Shown: one piece after another, positions 1 to 6,243 of the stretch
How positions within the stretch are numbered: the stretch's first letter is position 1
Layout: each line of letters begins with the position of its first letter
Origin: Ardenticatenales bacterium
GTDB lineage: Bacteria > Chloroflexota > Anaerolineae > Ardenticatenales > Ardenticatenaceae
Assembly: GCA_013812995.1 (NCBI GenBank)
Contig: JACCSL010000271.1
Location: forward strand, 1 to 10,425
Reading direction: 5' to 3'
Length of the DNA: 10,425 nucleotides
Notes under the pieces: generated by a model
Seen by the model: the letters and a program-made list of their open reading frames with translations, nothing else
Told to the model about the DNA's origin: nothing
Databases searched by the model: none
Program-made: the position numbers and the translations under genes

Positions 1-345
1 CACCAGGGCGGGGTAGGTGTAGAGCAGAAGCGTGTAGGTGCTGGAGGGAAGGCGTTCCAGTGTCAGGAACGCGCTCAGCGCCACGAGCGCGAAGAGTGCG
101 CCGGAGGCGAGCAGCCGACCATAGTGCAGCGCCGAGGCCAGGGGGGTACGCCTCAACAAAATCAGCAGCCAGATGAGCGGTGCGGCAAAAATGAAACGCC
201 AGGTAACCAGATCGATGGGCTTTAGCCCCGCTGCGTAAGCCCACTTGGCAAAGATGGGCAGGAAGGCATAGCCCGAGGCCGAGAGTACAAGCAGCACAAG
301 CCCTTCCTGCCGCGCGCGTGCCGTTGGGGGGGAACTATTCGGCAA
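1..345 (-). CDS. DMT/EamA-family membrane transporter, N-terminal part (3' end beyond window)
   Basis: The 115 visible codons on the minus strand are open to the window edge and encode a strongly hydrophobic protein. Three membrane segments can be seen, around residues 16-36, 48-68 and 80-100. The phrases SGYAFLPIFAKWAY and SSTYTLLLYTYPALV are typical of EamA/RhaT (drug/metabolite transporter) proteins, which have about ten helices and export or import small metabolites; the substrate cannot be told from sequence. No ATG is available near the N-terminus. I chose TTG at 345-343: an in-frame TGA lies directly upstream, and a GAGGT ribosome binding site (354-358) sits 8 bases ahead. The gene therefore starts inside the last codons of the FecR-like gene, so the two are probably co-transcribed and coupled. 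A GTG at 297-295 is a less likely alternative start. The family call is fairly sure and the start moderately sure. Confidence 0.75.
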   Translation of the reverse strand, partial: MPNSSPPTARARQEGLVLLVLSASGYAFLPIFAKWAYAAGLKPIDLVTWRFIFAAPLIWLLILLRRTPLASALHYGRLLASGALFALVALSAFLTLERLPSSTYTLLLYTYPALV

Positions 346-1633
346 TCAGTTCGACCTCGCTGATGTAGACATTCCAATCCCACCCGCTGGAATAAAATTC
401 GATGCTCTTCAGGAGATGTAGATCGTCCAGCACTTCCTTCAGATTGGCCTCAAAGGTAAACCAGGTATCGCGCGGGATAGAGGTGCCATTCATGATGTTG
501 TAGCCCGCCTCATTCCGGTAGTAAAAGCCCTGCGTCCAATACCGATCGTTGCCGTCGTTGTCCTTATAGTCCACCCGCACAATCATGGGATACTCGGAGC
601 TTTGTTCCCCGCCCCCGCCCAGGGATTGCTCTACGATGCGCACCCGGAAGCGGAGGGTCAAGGAGAGGTAGTCGCCAACGAGCTTGTCGAGCTGCTGGAA
701 CACAGCCGTCTCCCCGTGGTTGTTGTTGCTACCCCGCCGCACGAAATGGATAGCCCGTGTCGCCCCGGTGGTTACCACATCCACCGTTCCATCGACACTT
801 GCCCCATCGCCGCCCTGGTCGCTCTCCGCCAACCACCCCGCCACCAGCATCCCGTGTGAGATAGGAAACGCCATCTCCGGGTTTCTGAAGTTGCTGTTGA
901 CGAGCAAATTTCGTTTGGCAGGCAAGGGGCCATTCGCGGCCGCCCCCAGTGGAATCTCAGCGCGCTCGTTGGGTTCCAGTGTGATGGTGTGGCCGGTCTG
1001 ACCACGCACTTCCGCTCGCCCGGACCGAACCGAGATATGGGTGACCTCGTTGGACGCCTCAATCGCATAGGAGGCGTAGGAGGCGGGTTCCAGCAGGATG
1101 CCCCCATGTGGGCCAGGAGACTGCGGCGTCTGAACCTCGAAATGCAGCGCGCGGTTCGTCGCCGAGGCCAGCTGGACACGCACGCGCCCAAGTTCCACCT
1201 CAAGCACGATGCGGTTCGGTTGGTCGCTCTGTCCAAAGCGAGGCCGGCGCATCTCGCTCAGCGTAACCTTGCTATTGGGGAAGATGGTCACCGCTGAGCC
1301 ATCAAAAAAAACAATCAGCGCCTGCGAGGAGGCGTCGGTGGTCAGAAAGCTTCCCTCGATGACATCTTCTTTGCTGCTGCCCCCGACAATGGCGATGGGG
1401 TCGGAGCGGCTGGGGAGCTTGGTCAGGGTGGTCCCGCTGGTTCCCTGCACCTCCGCGACCTGCGAAATCGAGGCGTAGTGTAAATACCAGTTTCCCCCAA
1501 GCGGAACCAGGATGGAGAAGAGCACGCAGAGGGTAAAGGACGCCAATAGAATCACCCAGGCAAGTTGCTCGCGGGTGAGAAGCTTCGCAGAAGGACTCTT
1601 GGGGGCAGGAAGGTCCGAATTGGTGAGGCTCAT
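335..1633 (-). CDS. Membrane-anchored FecR-like domain protein with C-terminal beta-rich domain
   Basis: This 432-residue protein has a short proline-rich cytoplasmic N-terminus (1-22), one transmembrane helix (about 24-45) and a long extracytoplasmic part. Residues about 85-230 resemble FecR domains: a rising pattern IEGSFLTTDASSQALIVFFDGS (92-113) is followed by TIFPNSKVTL, LGRVRVQL and a closing SGRAEVRG segment. Classical FecR relays iron status to an ECF sigma factor, but no sigma factor or receptor gene is adjacent, so that role should not be transferred. Residues about 240-432 (starting NLLVNSNF, with later GWDWNVYISEVEL) look like a galactose-binding-like or jelly-roll module, as in carbohydrate-binding proteins; this is inferred from texture only. 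The ATG at 1633 is the first in-frame start after a stop, with a poorly spaced GAGAG just before it. The promoter at 1673-1681 would give a leader of about 33 bases. The downstream transporter gene overlaps its 3' end. Confidence 0.75.
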   Translation of the reverse strand: MSLTNSDLPAPKSPSAKLLTREQLAWVILLASFTLCVLFSILVPLGGNWYLHYASISQVAEVQGTSGTTLTKLPSRSDPIAIVGGSSKEDVIEGSFLTTDASSQALIVFFDGSAVTIFPNSKVTLSEMRRPRFGQSDQPNRIVLEVELGRVRVQLASATNRALHFEVQTPQSPGPHGGILLEPASYASYAIEASNEVTHISVRSGRAEVRGQTGHTITLEPNERAEIPLGAAANGPLPAKRNLLVNSNFRNPEMAFPISHGMLVAGWLAESDQGGDGASVDGTVDVVTTGATRAIHFVRRGSNNNHGETAVFQQLDKLVGDYLSLTLRFRVRIVEQSLGGGGEQSSEYPMIVRVDYKDNDGNDRYWTQGFYYRNEAGYNIMNGTSIPRDTWFTFEANLKEVLDDLHLLKSIEFYSSGWDWNVYISEVELIAE

Positions 1634-1672
1634 ACTCTCTATAAATGCTCATCTAGGCCAGGATAAGCGGCC

Positions 1673-1681
1673 ATTATAGCA
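1673..1681 (-). promoter_or_regulatory. Extended -10 promoter of the FecR-like gene
   Basis: On the minus strand a perfect TATAAT (1678-1673) is preceded by TGC, giving the TGn extended -10 form. No good -35 is present at 16-18 bases (TAGAGC or GTAGAG at best), which extended -10 promoters tolerate. Transcription would begin near 1666, about 33 bases before the ATG at 1633 and just past the end of the exonuclease gene. This would separate the FecR-like/transporter pair from the exonuclease gene. Confidence 0.6.
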
Positions 1682-1697
1682 CAGGGAGTGGCAGGCT

Positions 1698-2237
1698 CTA
1701 CCATTGGACGGGAACGGGGCGACGCATGTTCTGCTGATGGTCCCAGTACCACAGATGACCATGAGCATGGCCATATTCCCACAAGCGCCGTGTCACATCC
1801 ACATCCTGCTGGCAGTAATCGCGAATCAGATCCACCTGCCCCTCGCGCCACCATTGGAGGGCCATGATTCCGTCAGCGCTCTTGCGTAGCCCCAGGGTGT
1901 TTTTCGCCAGCGTATCCAGCTTCACCCGATGGCCCAGCACCCGCTCGATCTCTTCGAGTAGATCGCAGGTAGGCAGGGCGGAGAGGTTCGCCTCCGTGTA
2001 GGCGGAGAGCACACGAAAGTCGAAGTGCCGAATATTGTACCCCACCACGAGGTCGGCCCGCTGGAGCAGTGCCACCAATTCCCCCATCTGGCTCTCATCA
2101 AAATGATAAAAGCGCCCCTCCCCGACATGGTACGCCACACCCACCGATACGCCCAACCGCTCCAGATAGTCACGCCCACCGACGGAGGCAATATCTCGCT
2201 GGGTTTCCAGGTCAAAGATGACCACGTTCTGACTCAT
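1698..2237 (-). CDS. Stand-alone DEDDy 3'-5' exonuclease / ribonuclease H-like domain protein
   Basis: This 179-residue soluble protein carries the three motifs of the DnaQ-like (DEDD) superfamily. Exo I is VIFDLETQ with D9 and E11, Exo II is VVGYNIRHFDF with N68 and D73, and Exo III is YCQQDV with Y141 and D145. The YxxxD form of Exo III places it in the DEDDy subgroup, which removes nucleotides from 3' ends with two metal ions. It resembles the YprB/RNase_H_2 type, which often occurs as a single domain or next to helicases or polymerases; no such partner domain is fused here. Whether the substrate is DNA or RNA cannot be told. The ATG at 2237 is used, with a weak GAGAG site 5 bases ahead. 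The gene lies just beyond the terminator of the upstream gene, so it needs its own promoter; a TATACT at 2288-2283 is the best candidate. All catalytic residues appear intact. Confidence 0.85.
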   Translation of the reverse strand: MSQNVVIFDLETQRDIASVGGRDYLERLGVSVGVAYHVGEGRFYHFDESQMGELVALLQRADLVVGYNIRHFDFRVLSAYTEANLSALPTCDLLEEIERVLGHRVKLDTLAKNTLGLRKSADGIMALQWWREGQVDLIRDYCQQDVDVTRRLWEYGHAHGHLWYWDHQQNMRRPVPVQW

Positions 2238-2282
2238 TCGCGCTCTCGACTTCTAGCTATAGAAAATATTGGATAGAGCAAG

Positions 2283-2288
2283 AGTATA
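2283..2288 (-). promoter_or_regulatory. Candidate -10 element for the exonuclease gene
   Basis: TATACT on the minus strand lies 45 bases upstream of the ATG at 2237, between the terminator at 2321-2357 and the gene. It matches TATAAT at five of six positions. There is no TG extension and no recognisable -35 at 16-18 bases (CAAGAT at 17), so it is only a candidate. It is supported mainly by the need for a promoter downstream of the terminator and by the local AT-rich patch at 2255-2290. Confidence 0.35.
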
Positions 2289-2320
2289 GTGCTGGCCTGC
2301 GACACATCTTGACGCGCCCG

Positions 2321-2357
2321 CAAACAAAAGCGCGGCATGCCAGCGGGCACCCGCGCT
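2321..2357 (-). terminator. Rho-independent terminator after the phosphoribosyltransferase gene
   Basis: A two-part hairpin can be drawn. The outer 7-bp stem is AGCGCGG (2329-2335) with CCGCGCT (2351-2357). The inner 4-bp stem is TGCC (2338-2341) with GGCA (2346-2349) around an AGCG loop, with a small asymmetric internal loop between the stems. Read on the minus strand it is followed directly by TTTGTTTG (2328-2321), a U-rich tail. It begins 22 bases after the phosphoribosyltransferase stop codon. On the plus strand the base run after the stem is not T-rich, so the terminator is oriented for minus-strand transcripts. Confidence 0.75.
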
Positions 2358-2379
2358 CTACACAAAGGAGAGCCATGTA

Positions 2380-2871
2380 TCAGTCCAAACCCGCCTCGTT
2401 CAATAGCTTTTCCCGGTCCGGGTCCCAAGGATACACAATCCAGGCATCGGTTTCCCGGGCATAAAAGTCCGGGGCCTCATTGGGGTAGCGGGACTTGCTG
2501 GGTTTGTAGTGAATCACGGCGACACTCGGCTTTCCGCCCGCGCGCCGCACCTTTTCTCGCACGCTGTAGGCCGTTTTGCCACTATCCCACACATCATCAA
2601 CGATGAGCACCCGCTTGCTGACAAGGAGCATATCCCCTGGAAATTGCAGGAAGATCGGTTCCTCCAGCGTCTCCTCGACGTCGGTGTAGAACATCACGGC
2701 TGCCGTCAGCACATTGCGGATGCCCAGAACCTCGCTCACGATACAGGCGGGAATCATCCCCCCGCGAGTGATGGCAAGAATAGTGTCATAGGGTTGGGCC
2801 TGGAGTTGCGGAATCAGCTTTTGCTTCACCAGCGCCTCGATCTGCTGCCACGAATGGAAATCTTTCGACAT
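2380..2871 (-). CDS. Phosphoribosyltransferase (Gpt/HPRT-like)
   Basis: This 163-residue cytoplasmic protein has a type I phosphoribosyltransferase fold. The PRPP-binding loop is VLIVDDVWDSGKTA (88-101), with the paired acids D92 and D93; the usual DTG is DSG here. An earlier AITRGGMIPA (33-42) matches the loop that contacts pyrophosphate, and YPWD (147-150) near the C-terminus is typical of xanthine/hypoxanthine enzymes of the Gpt-like group. Such enzymes salvage purine bases by joining them to PRPP. The exact base (guanine, hypoxanthine, xanthine or another) cannot be fixed from sequence. The ATG at 2871 has an AGGAG site 7 bases upstream. It starts 30 bases after the hemolysin III-family gene and is the last gene before the terminator at 2321-2357. 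Confidence 0.87.
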   Translation of the reverse strand: MSKDFHSWQQIEALVKQKLIPQLQAQPYDTILAITRGGMIPACIVSEVLGIRNVLTAAVMFYTDVEETLEEPIFLQFPGDMLLVSKRVLIVDDVWDSGKTAYSVREKVRRAGGKPSVAVIHYKPSKSRYPNEAPDFYARETDAWIVYPWDPDREKLLNEAGLD

Positions 2872-2901
2872 TCCTGCGCTCCTCTTCCCTTGATTGGTGC
2901 G

Positions 2902-3540
2902 TTAGCTGGGGACCACGTACAGCAGAACGGCCATAAAGTGGAAGGTACTGCCGCCTAGCACAAAGATATGCCATAGCTCGTGATAGCCGAAGTGGGGATG
3001 AAGATTTGGCTTTTCCAGACTGAAGACGATCACGCCAATGAGATAGGAGAGGCCACAGCCAATCAATAGGGCGAAGGCACCGGGGGAAAGGCGAGCGGCC
3101 AACTCAGGAAGCGCCAGGAGCGCACTGCATCCCATCCCGACATAGAAGAGCGTAGAGAGGTGGCCGCTTTCACGAAGAAAGAAGAGCTTAAAGATGATGC
3201 CGAGCAGCGCAAAAGCCCAGATGGTACTCAGCATTCCCCATCGCCAGCCGCCCGTGAGCAGGTTGTAGCAGATGGGAGTATAGCTCCCGGCGATCAAGGC
3301 ATAGATGGCCGCATGGTCGAAGCGCTTCAGCCAGAGGATCGTTCGCGCGGAGCCTTTGATGAGATGGAAGGCGGCGCTGGCAAGATAGAGCAGCACCAGG
3401 CTCACCCCATAGACAATGATGGAGATCATCTTGGCCGGGTCGTTATAGGTGAGCATAATCAGCCATATGAGGCCCACCAGCCCCAGAATCGCCCCCGCAA
3501 GATGAGTAAAGCCATTGACAGGTTCTCGAAAACGGTCCAT
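2902..3540 (-). CDS. Hemolysin III / PAQR-family seven-helix membrane protein
   Basis: This 212-residue, very hydrophobic protein fits seven membrane helices and the usual length of bacterial hemolysin III (YqfA-type) proteins. The family's metal-site residues are in place: SAAFH (S55, H59) in the second helix, FDHAAIY with D75 after it, and HELWH (H187, H191) in the last helix, followed by FHF (H201). Related PAQR proteins such as adiponectin receptors use these residues to hold zinc and act as hydrolases on ceramide-like lipids. The bacterial members have been linked to membrane lipid homeostasis, and the name hemolysin comes from early heterologous tests. Its function here is not established. 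The ATG at 3540 is preceded by an AAGGAAAGG ribosome binding region. It starts 14 bases after the substrate-binding protein gene, so the two are almost surely co-transcribed. Confidence 0.88.
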   Translation of the reverse strand: MDRFREPVNGFTHLAGAILGLVGLIWLIMLTYNDPAKMISIIVYGVSLVLLYLASAAFHLIKGSARTILWLKRFDHAAIYALIAGSYTPICYNLLTGGWRWGMLSTIWAFALLGIIFKLFFLRESGHLSTLFYVGMGCSALLALPELAARLSPGAFALLIGCGLSYLIGVIVFSLEKPNLHPHFGYHELWHIFVLGGSTFHFMAVLLYVVPS

Positions 3541-3554
3541 GCGCTTGCCTTTCC

Positions 3555-4784
3555 TTACTCGTTGCCACGGAAGAGGGTAAATTCGCCGTCCTTCACCATC
3601 AGAACGACGGGCGGATGGAGCGGGTTCCGCTCGCGGGTGAAGCTAAATTTCCCCAGAGGGGTTGGCACCAGCCGCAATGTCCCCAACGCATCGCGGATAT
3701 CACGCGGGTGGTCGGAGCAGGCATTGCGCAGGGCGTGGGCATAAAGCCAGACACCCGTATAGGCCTGAGCGGCGAACTGATCGGGCTCTGAGTCAAATTT
3801 GGCGCGGTAGCCATCGACGAAGGTAATGTTTTCCGGCAGGGGGTTTGAGATGAACCAGGCCGAGCCCACGATGAGTCCCTCTGCTGCCGGGCCTGCCGTG
3901 CTGAGGAGCGTAGGGGAGCTAAACCCGCTGCCCCCCACGATAGGAGCCGCGATCCCGAGCGCCCGCGCCTGAATCAGGATGGCTGCCGCCTCCTCCTGGT
4001 TCGCGCTGACAAGCAGGGCATCCGGGGCCAACGCCTGAATCCGGGTGAGTTGCTCGCTGAAGTCCGTGTCGCCCGTCGCAAAGCGCTCGACTCCTAGAAT
4101 CTGTAGCTCCTGAGACTCAGCAGCCCGCTGCATGACCGCAAAGCCTGCCTCGGTAAACAGATCGTCATCCCCGTAGAGAATAGCGACCGTCTCGAATTCA
4201 TATTCCTCGCGGACCGCATTGATGGTGTTGGGGATCAGATCGGCATCCGGGAGGGAGTTGCGGAAGATGTAACTCCCAATCTCTGTGATTCCGGCGGCGG
4301 TATTCGAGGTACTCATCACGGGAATCCCGAATGCCTGCGCCACGGGAGCAGCCTGGAAAGAGGAGGTCGAGAGGGTTGGGCCAAGGATGCCAACGACCCC
4401 CTGTTCTTCGATCAATTGGCGGAAGGCACGCGCGGCGGCATCCTTGTCGCTCTCATCATCCTCGAAAAGCAGTTGTAGCTCGGCCTGGGGTCCAATGTAG
4501 TGCTGCGCATTGATTTCTTCCAGGGCAAGTTCCATCCCCTGCCGAATGGTCAGCCCCACCCTCTCTGCCGATCCACTGAGGGAGACCACGGCCCCAAGCG
4601 TTATGGGCCCTTCCAGCCCACAAATAGCCGTGCTGTCGGTGGGCTCCAGCAAGGAGTCGGGCATGGGCGTGCGCGTTGGAATAATAATCGGGGTAGGGTC
4701 CGGTTCCGGGGGGGCTCCGGCCGCTCCCGCACAGGCCGAAAGGAACACAAGCACGAGAAATAGGGCCAGCAGTGAGCGACGCAA
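3555..4784 (-). CDS. Branched-chain amino acid-type ABC transporter substrate-binding lipoprotein
   Basis: This 409-residue exported lipoprotein has a basic N-terminus (MRRS), a hydrophobic stretch and the lipobox LSAC, so cleavage is expected before C18. A proline/threonine-rich linker (about 24-45) leads into a LivK-like ligand-binding domain (about 58-400) of the Peripla_BP_6 type. Typical phrases are ITLGAVVSLSGSAERVGLTIRQGMELALEEIN, VVGILGPTLSTSSFQAAPVAQAFGIPVMSTSNTA and QAYTGVWLYAHALR. Such proteins deliver amino acids, urea or other small organic ligands to an ABC permease; some serve as sensors. No permease or ATPase gene is in this window, so it appears orphaned here. The start codon is TTG (4784-4782), supported by a perfect TAAGGAG with a 9-base spacer and by the signal peptide. 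It follows ruvC after 77 bases and precedes the hemolysin III-family gene by 14. Confidence 0.9.
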   Translation of the reverse strand: MRRSLLALFLVLVFLSACAGAAGAPPEPDPTPIIIPTRTPMPDSLLEPTDSTAICGLEGPITLGAVVSLSGSAERVGLTIRQGMELALEEINAQHYIGPQAELQLLFEDDESDKDAAARAFRQLIEEQGVVGILGPTLSTSSFQAAPVAQAFGIPVMSTSNTAAGITEIGSYIFRNSLPDADLIPNTINAVREEYEFETVAILYGDDDLFTEAGFAVMQRAAESQELQILGVERFATGDTDFSEQLTRIQALAPDALLVSANQEEAAAILIQARALGIAAPIVGGSGFSSPTLLSTAGPAAEGLIVGSAWFISNPLPENITFVDGYRAKFDSEPDQFAAQAYTGVWLYAHALRNACSDHPRDIRDALGTLRLVPTPLGKFSFTRERNPLHPPVVLMVKDGEFTLFRGNE

Positions 4785-4793
4785 GAGGGATAT

Positions 4794-4799
4794 CTCCTT
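4794..4799 (-). promoter_or_regulatory. Ribosome binding site fixing a TTG start
   Basis: AAGGAG on the minus strand, with a 9-base spacer to TTG at 4784-4782, decides the start of the substrate-binding lipoprotein, which has no suitable ATG before its signal peptide. The site lies between a GAGGGA (minus strand, 4830-4825) and a TCCCTC (4790-4785), which could pair around it. Confidence 0.8.
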
Positions 4800-4861
4800 A
4801 GTCCGTGAGAAGTCTTGTTAATGGTCCCTCTGTGTTGCTCCCCCAGAAGGGCAAAAGGGGA

Positions 4862-5365
4862 TCAGGCAGAATTGGTCAGGCGTGTGTATCGCACGGTATG
4901 GTGGTAGCAGATGGCAATGGCTACGGCATCTGCGGCATCGTCAGGGCGCGGTATGTCGGCCAACCCAAGCAATAGTCGGACCATCTGCTGCATCTGCTTC
5001 TTGTCGGCCCCCCCGTAGCCCGTCACTGCCTGCTTGACCTGCATCGGGGTAAATTCCGCCAGCGGTAGGGCCCGCTGGTGGACGGCCAGCAACATCACCC
5101 CTCGGGCGTGCGCAACGGGGAGGGCTGTCGTCACGTTGCGGGCGAAGAAGAGCTGTTCAATGCCCACGCCATCGGGTTGGAATCGCTCCAGTATCTCGTT
5201 TAGCTGCTCATAGATCAGCGTGATGCGTTCTGCCAGAGGAGTATGGGCAGCGGTACGGATGGTACCATACTCGACCAAGCGCAGCTCCTGCCCCTCGCCC
5301 TCGACCACACCCCAGCCGACCAGGGCGGTACCAGGGTCAATCCCCAGAACGCGCTCGGTTGCCAC
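4862..5365 (-). CDS. ruvC: Crossover junction endodeoxyribonuclease RuvC
   Basis: RuvC is the dimeric resolvase that cuts Holliday junctions symmetrically during homologous recombination and repair, normally working with the RuvAB branch-migration motor. The 167 residues match the family's usual length. The four acidic catalytic residues are recognisable: D10 in GIDPG, E70 in GIEQLFF, and D143 and D146 in DDAADA. The conserved NVTTALPVAHARGV (77-90) and VKQAVTGYGGADKKQMQQMV (110-129) segments are also present. The start is GTG at 5365-5363. It overlaps the TAG stop of yebC by one base (TAGTG), and a GGAGG inside the yebC end serves as ribosome binding site, so translation is probably coupled. 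The yebC-ruvC adjacency is known from distant phyla, but ruvA and ruvB do not follow here; a substrate-binding protein gene comes next. Confidence 0.97.
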   Translation of the reverse strand: MATERVLGIDPGTALVGWGVVEGEGQELRLVEYGTIRTAAHTPLAERITLIYEQLNEILERFQPDGVGIEQLFFARNVTTALPVAHARGVMLLAVHQRALPLAEFTPMQVKQAVTGYGGADKKQMQQMVRLLLGLADIPRPDDAADAVAIAICYHHTVRYTRLTNSA

Positions 5366-6111
5366 TAGCCAGCCGCCTCCATCGCTTCCTGTGTGAAGTC
5401 GATATTGGTGTAGATTTCCTGCACATCATCGAGTTCTTCCAGCCGCTCGATCAGTCCCATTGCCTGAAGCTGCTCCTCCACGGAGAGCGAGACGAGGTGC
5501 TGAGGAACCATCGCCAGCTCCACATTTTCGGGCTGAATCCCGTTCTTCTTGAGTTCCTCGGCCACTTTCTGTAGATCGGTGCGCGCCGTGACAACCTCGA
5601 TGATGTCATCTTCTACCTCGACATCTTCCGCCCCGGCATCGATGGCGAGCAGCATGATCTCATCGGGGTCGTTACCTTCCAGCGGGATGGTGATGATGCC
5701 CTTGTTCTCGAACTGCCAGGCCACCGCCCCACTCTCGGCCAGCGTGCCGCCGCCCTTCTTGAGCGTCGAGCGGAGTTCGCCCACCGTGCGATTGCGATTG
5801 TCCGTCAGACACTTGAATATGATGGCCGTGCCGTTCGGGCCATACCCCTCGTAGTAGATTTCTTCAAAGGCGTCGCCCTGCAACTCGCCGGTACCACGTT
5901 TGATGGCCCGAGCAATATTGTCGTTGGGCATGTTGACGCCCTTGGCCTTGTCAATCGCAAGCCGCAGGGTATAGTTTGACTCCGGCTCGCCCCCTCCCTG
6001 ACGCGCGGCAGATTCAATCTCCCGCGCCATCTTGGTATAGACTTTCCCCTTTTTAGCATCGGTGGCCGCTTTGCGGTGTTTAATATTTGCCCATTTACTA
6101 TGACCCGCCAT
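5365..6111 (-). CDS. yebC: YebC/TACO1-family translation factor
   Basis: The 248 residues match full-length YebC/TACO1. The diagnostic N-terminus MAGHSKWANIKHRKAATDAKKGK is followed by KMAREIESAARQGG, NMPNDNIARAIKRG and YEGYGPNGTAIIFKCLTDNRNRT; the acidic middle domain and a C-terminal NVELAMVPQ segment are also intact. The family was long annotated as transcriptional regulators. More recent work on YebC and mitochondrial TACO1 describes ribosome-associated factors that relieve stalling, notably on proline-rich stretches. The ATG at 6111 has a GAGGAG site 8 bases upstream. A clear promoter (6164-6191) lies ahead, giving a leader of about 45 bases. It is the first gene of the probable unit yebC-ruvC-substrate-binding protein-hemolysin III-phosphoribosyltransferase, and its stop overlaps the ruvC start by one base. 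Confidence 0.97.
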   Translation of the reverse strand: MAGHSKWANIKHRKAATDAKKGKVYTKMAREIESAARQGGGEPESNYTLRLAIDKAKGVNMPNDNIARAIKRGTGELQGDAFEEIYYEGYGPNGTAIIFKCLTDNRNRTVGELRSTLKKGGGTLAESGAVAWQFENKGIITIPLEGNDPDEIMLLAIDAGAEDVEVEDDIIEVVTARTDLQKVAEELKKNGIQPENVELAMVPQHLVSLSVEEQLQAMGLIERLEELDDVQEIYTNIDFTQEAMEAAG

Positions 6112-6163
6112 GAAAACGTCTCCTCTTTCCTTATCTAATAGTCTACTCGTGAACTTTGCTCCA

Positions 6164-6191
6164 AGTATAGCATAGGAGAGTCGAGATTCAA
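6164..6191 (-). promoter_or_regulatory. Promoter of the yebC-ruvC unit (-35 and extended -10)
   Basis: On the minus strand TTGAAT (6191-6186) and TATACT (6169-6164) are separated by 16 bases. The -10 is preceded by TGC, the extended -10 form. Transcription would start near 6157, about 45 bases before the yebC ATG at 6111. This is the best-formed housekeeping-type promoter in the window. Confidence 0.7.
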
Positions 6192-6192
6192 C

Positions 6193-6225
6193 TCCTTGCG
6201 AGACGTGTGGTTAGCCTCGCAAGGA
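6193..6225. terminator. Hairpin between the hydratase gene and yebC (weak terminator or operator)
   Basis: A perfect 10-bp inverted repeat, TCCTTGCGAG (6193-6202) and CTCGCAAGGA (6216-6225), encloses a 13-base loop. It starts 18 bases after the hydratase stop codon and ends one base before the yebC -35 element. The likeliest role is ending the hydratase transcript, but neither strand shows a proper U-run after the stem (AGTTGAAT on the minus strand, CCTTTGG on the plus). The alternative is a protein-binding operator touching the yebC promoter. Confidence 0.5.
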
Positions 6226-6243
6226 CCTTTGGGGAATGGAGGG

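Noticed and set aside
2375..2464. A 29-codon plus-strand frame with AAAGGAG four bases upstream of its ATG
   Set aside because: It lies almost wholly antisense to the phosphoribosyltransferase gene, has a low-complexity composition, and overlaps the terminator region; the ribosome site match is probably chance.
3160..3744. A 194-codon plus-strand frame opposite the hemolysin III-family gene
   Set aside because: It is antisense to two well-conserved genes, has a composition unlike a folded protein, and spans the boundary between them.
4839..4861. A TCCCC/GGGGA hairpin just after ruvC as a terminator
   Set aside because: It has only five pairs and no U-run on the minus strand, so it does not justify splitting the gene unit.
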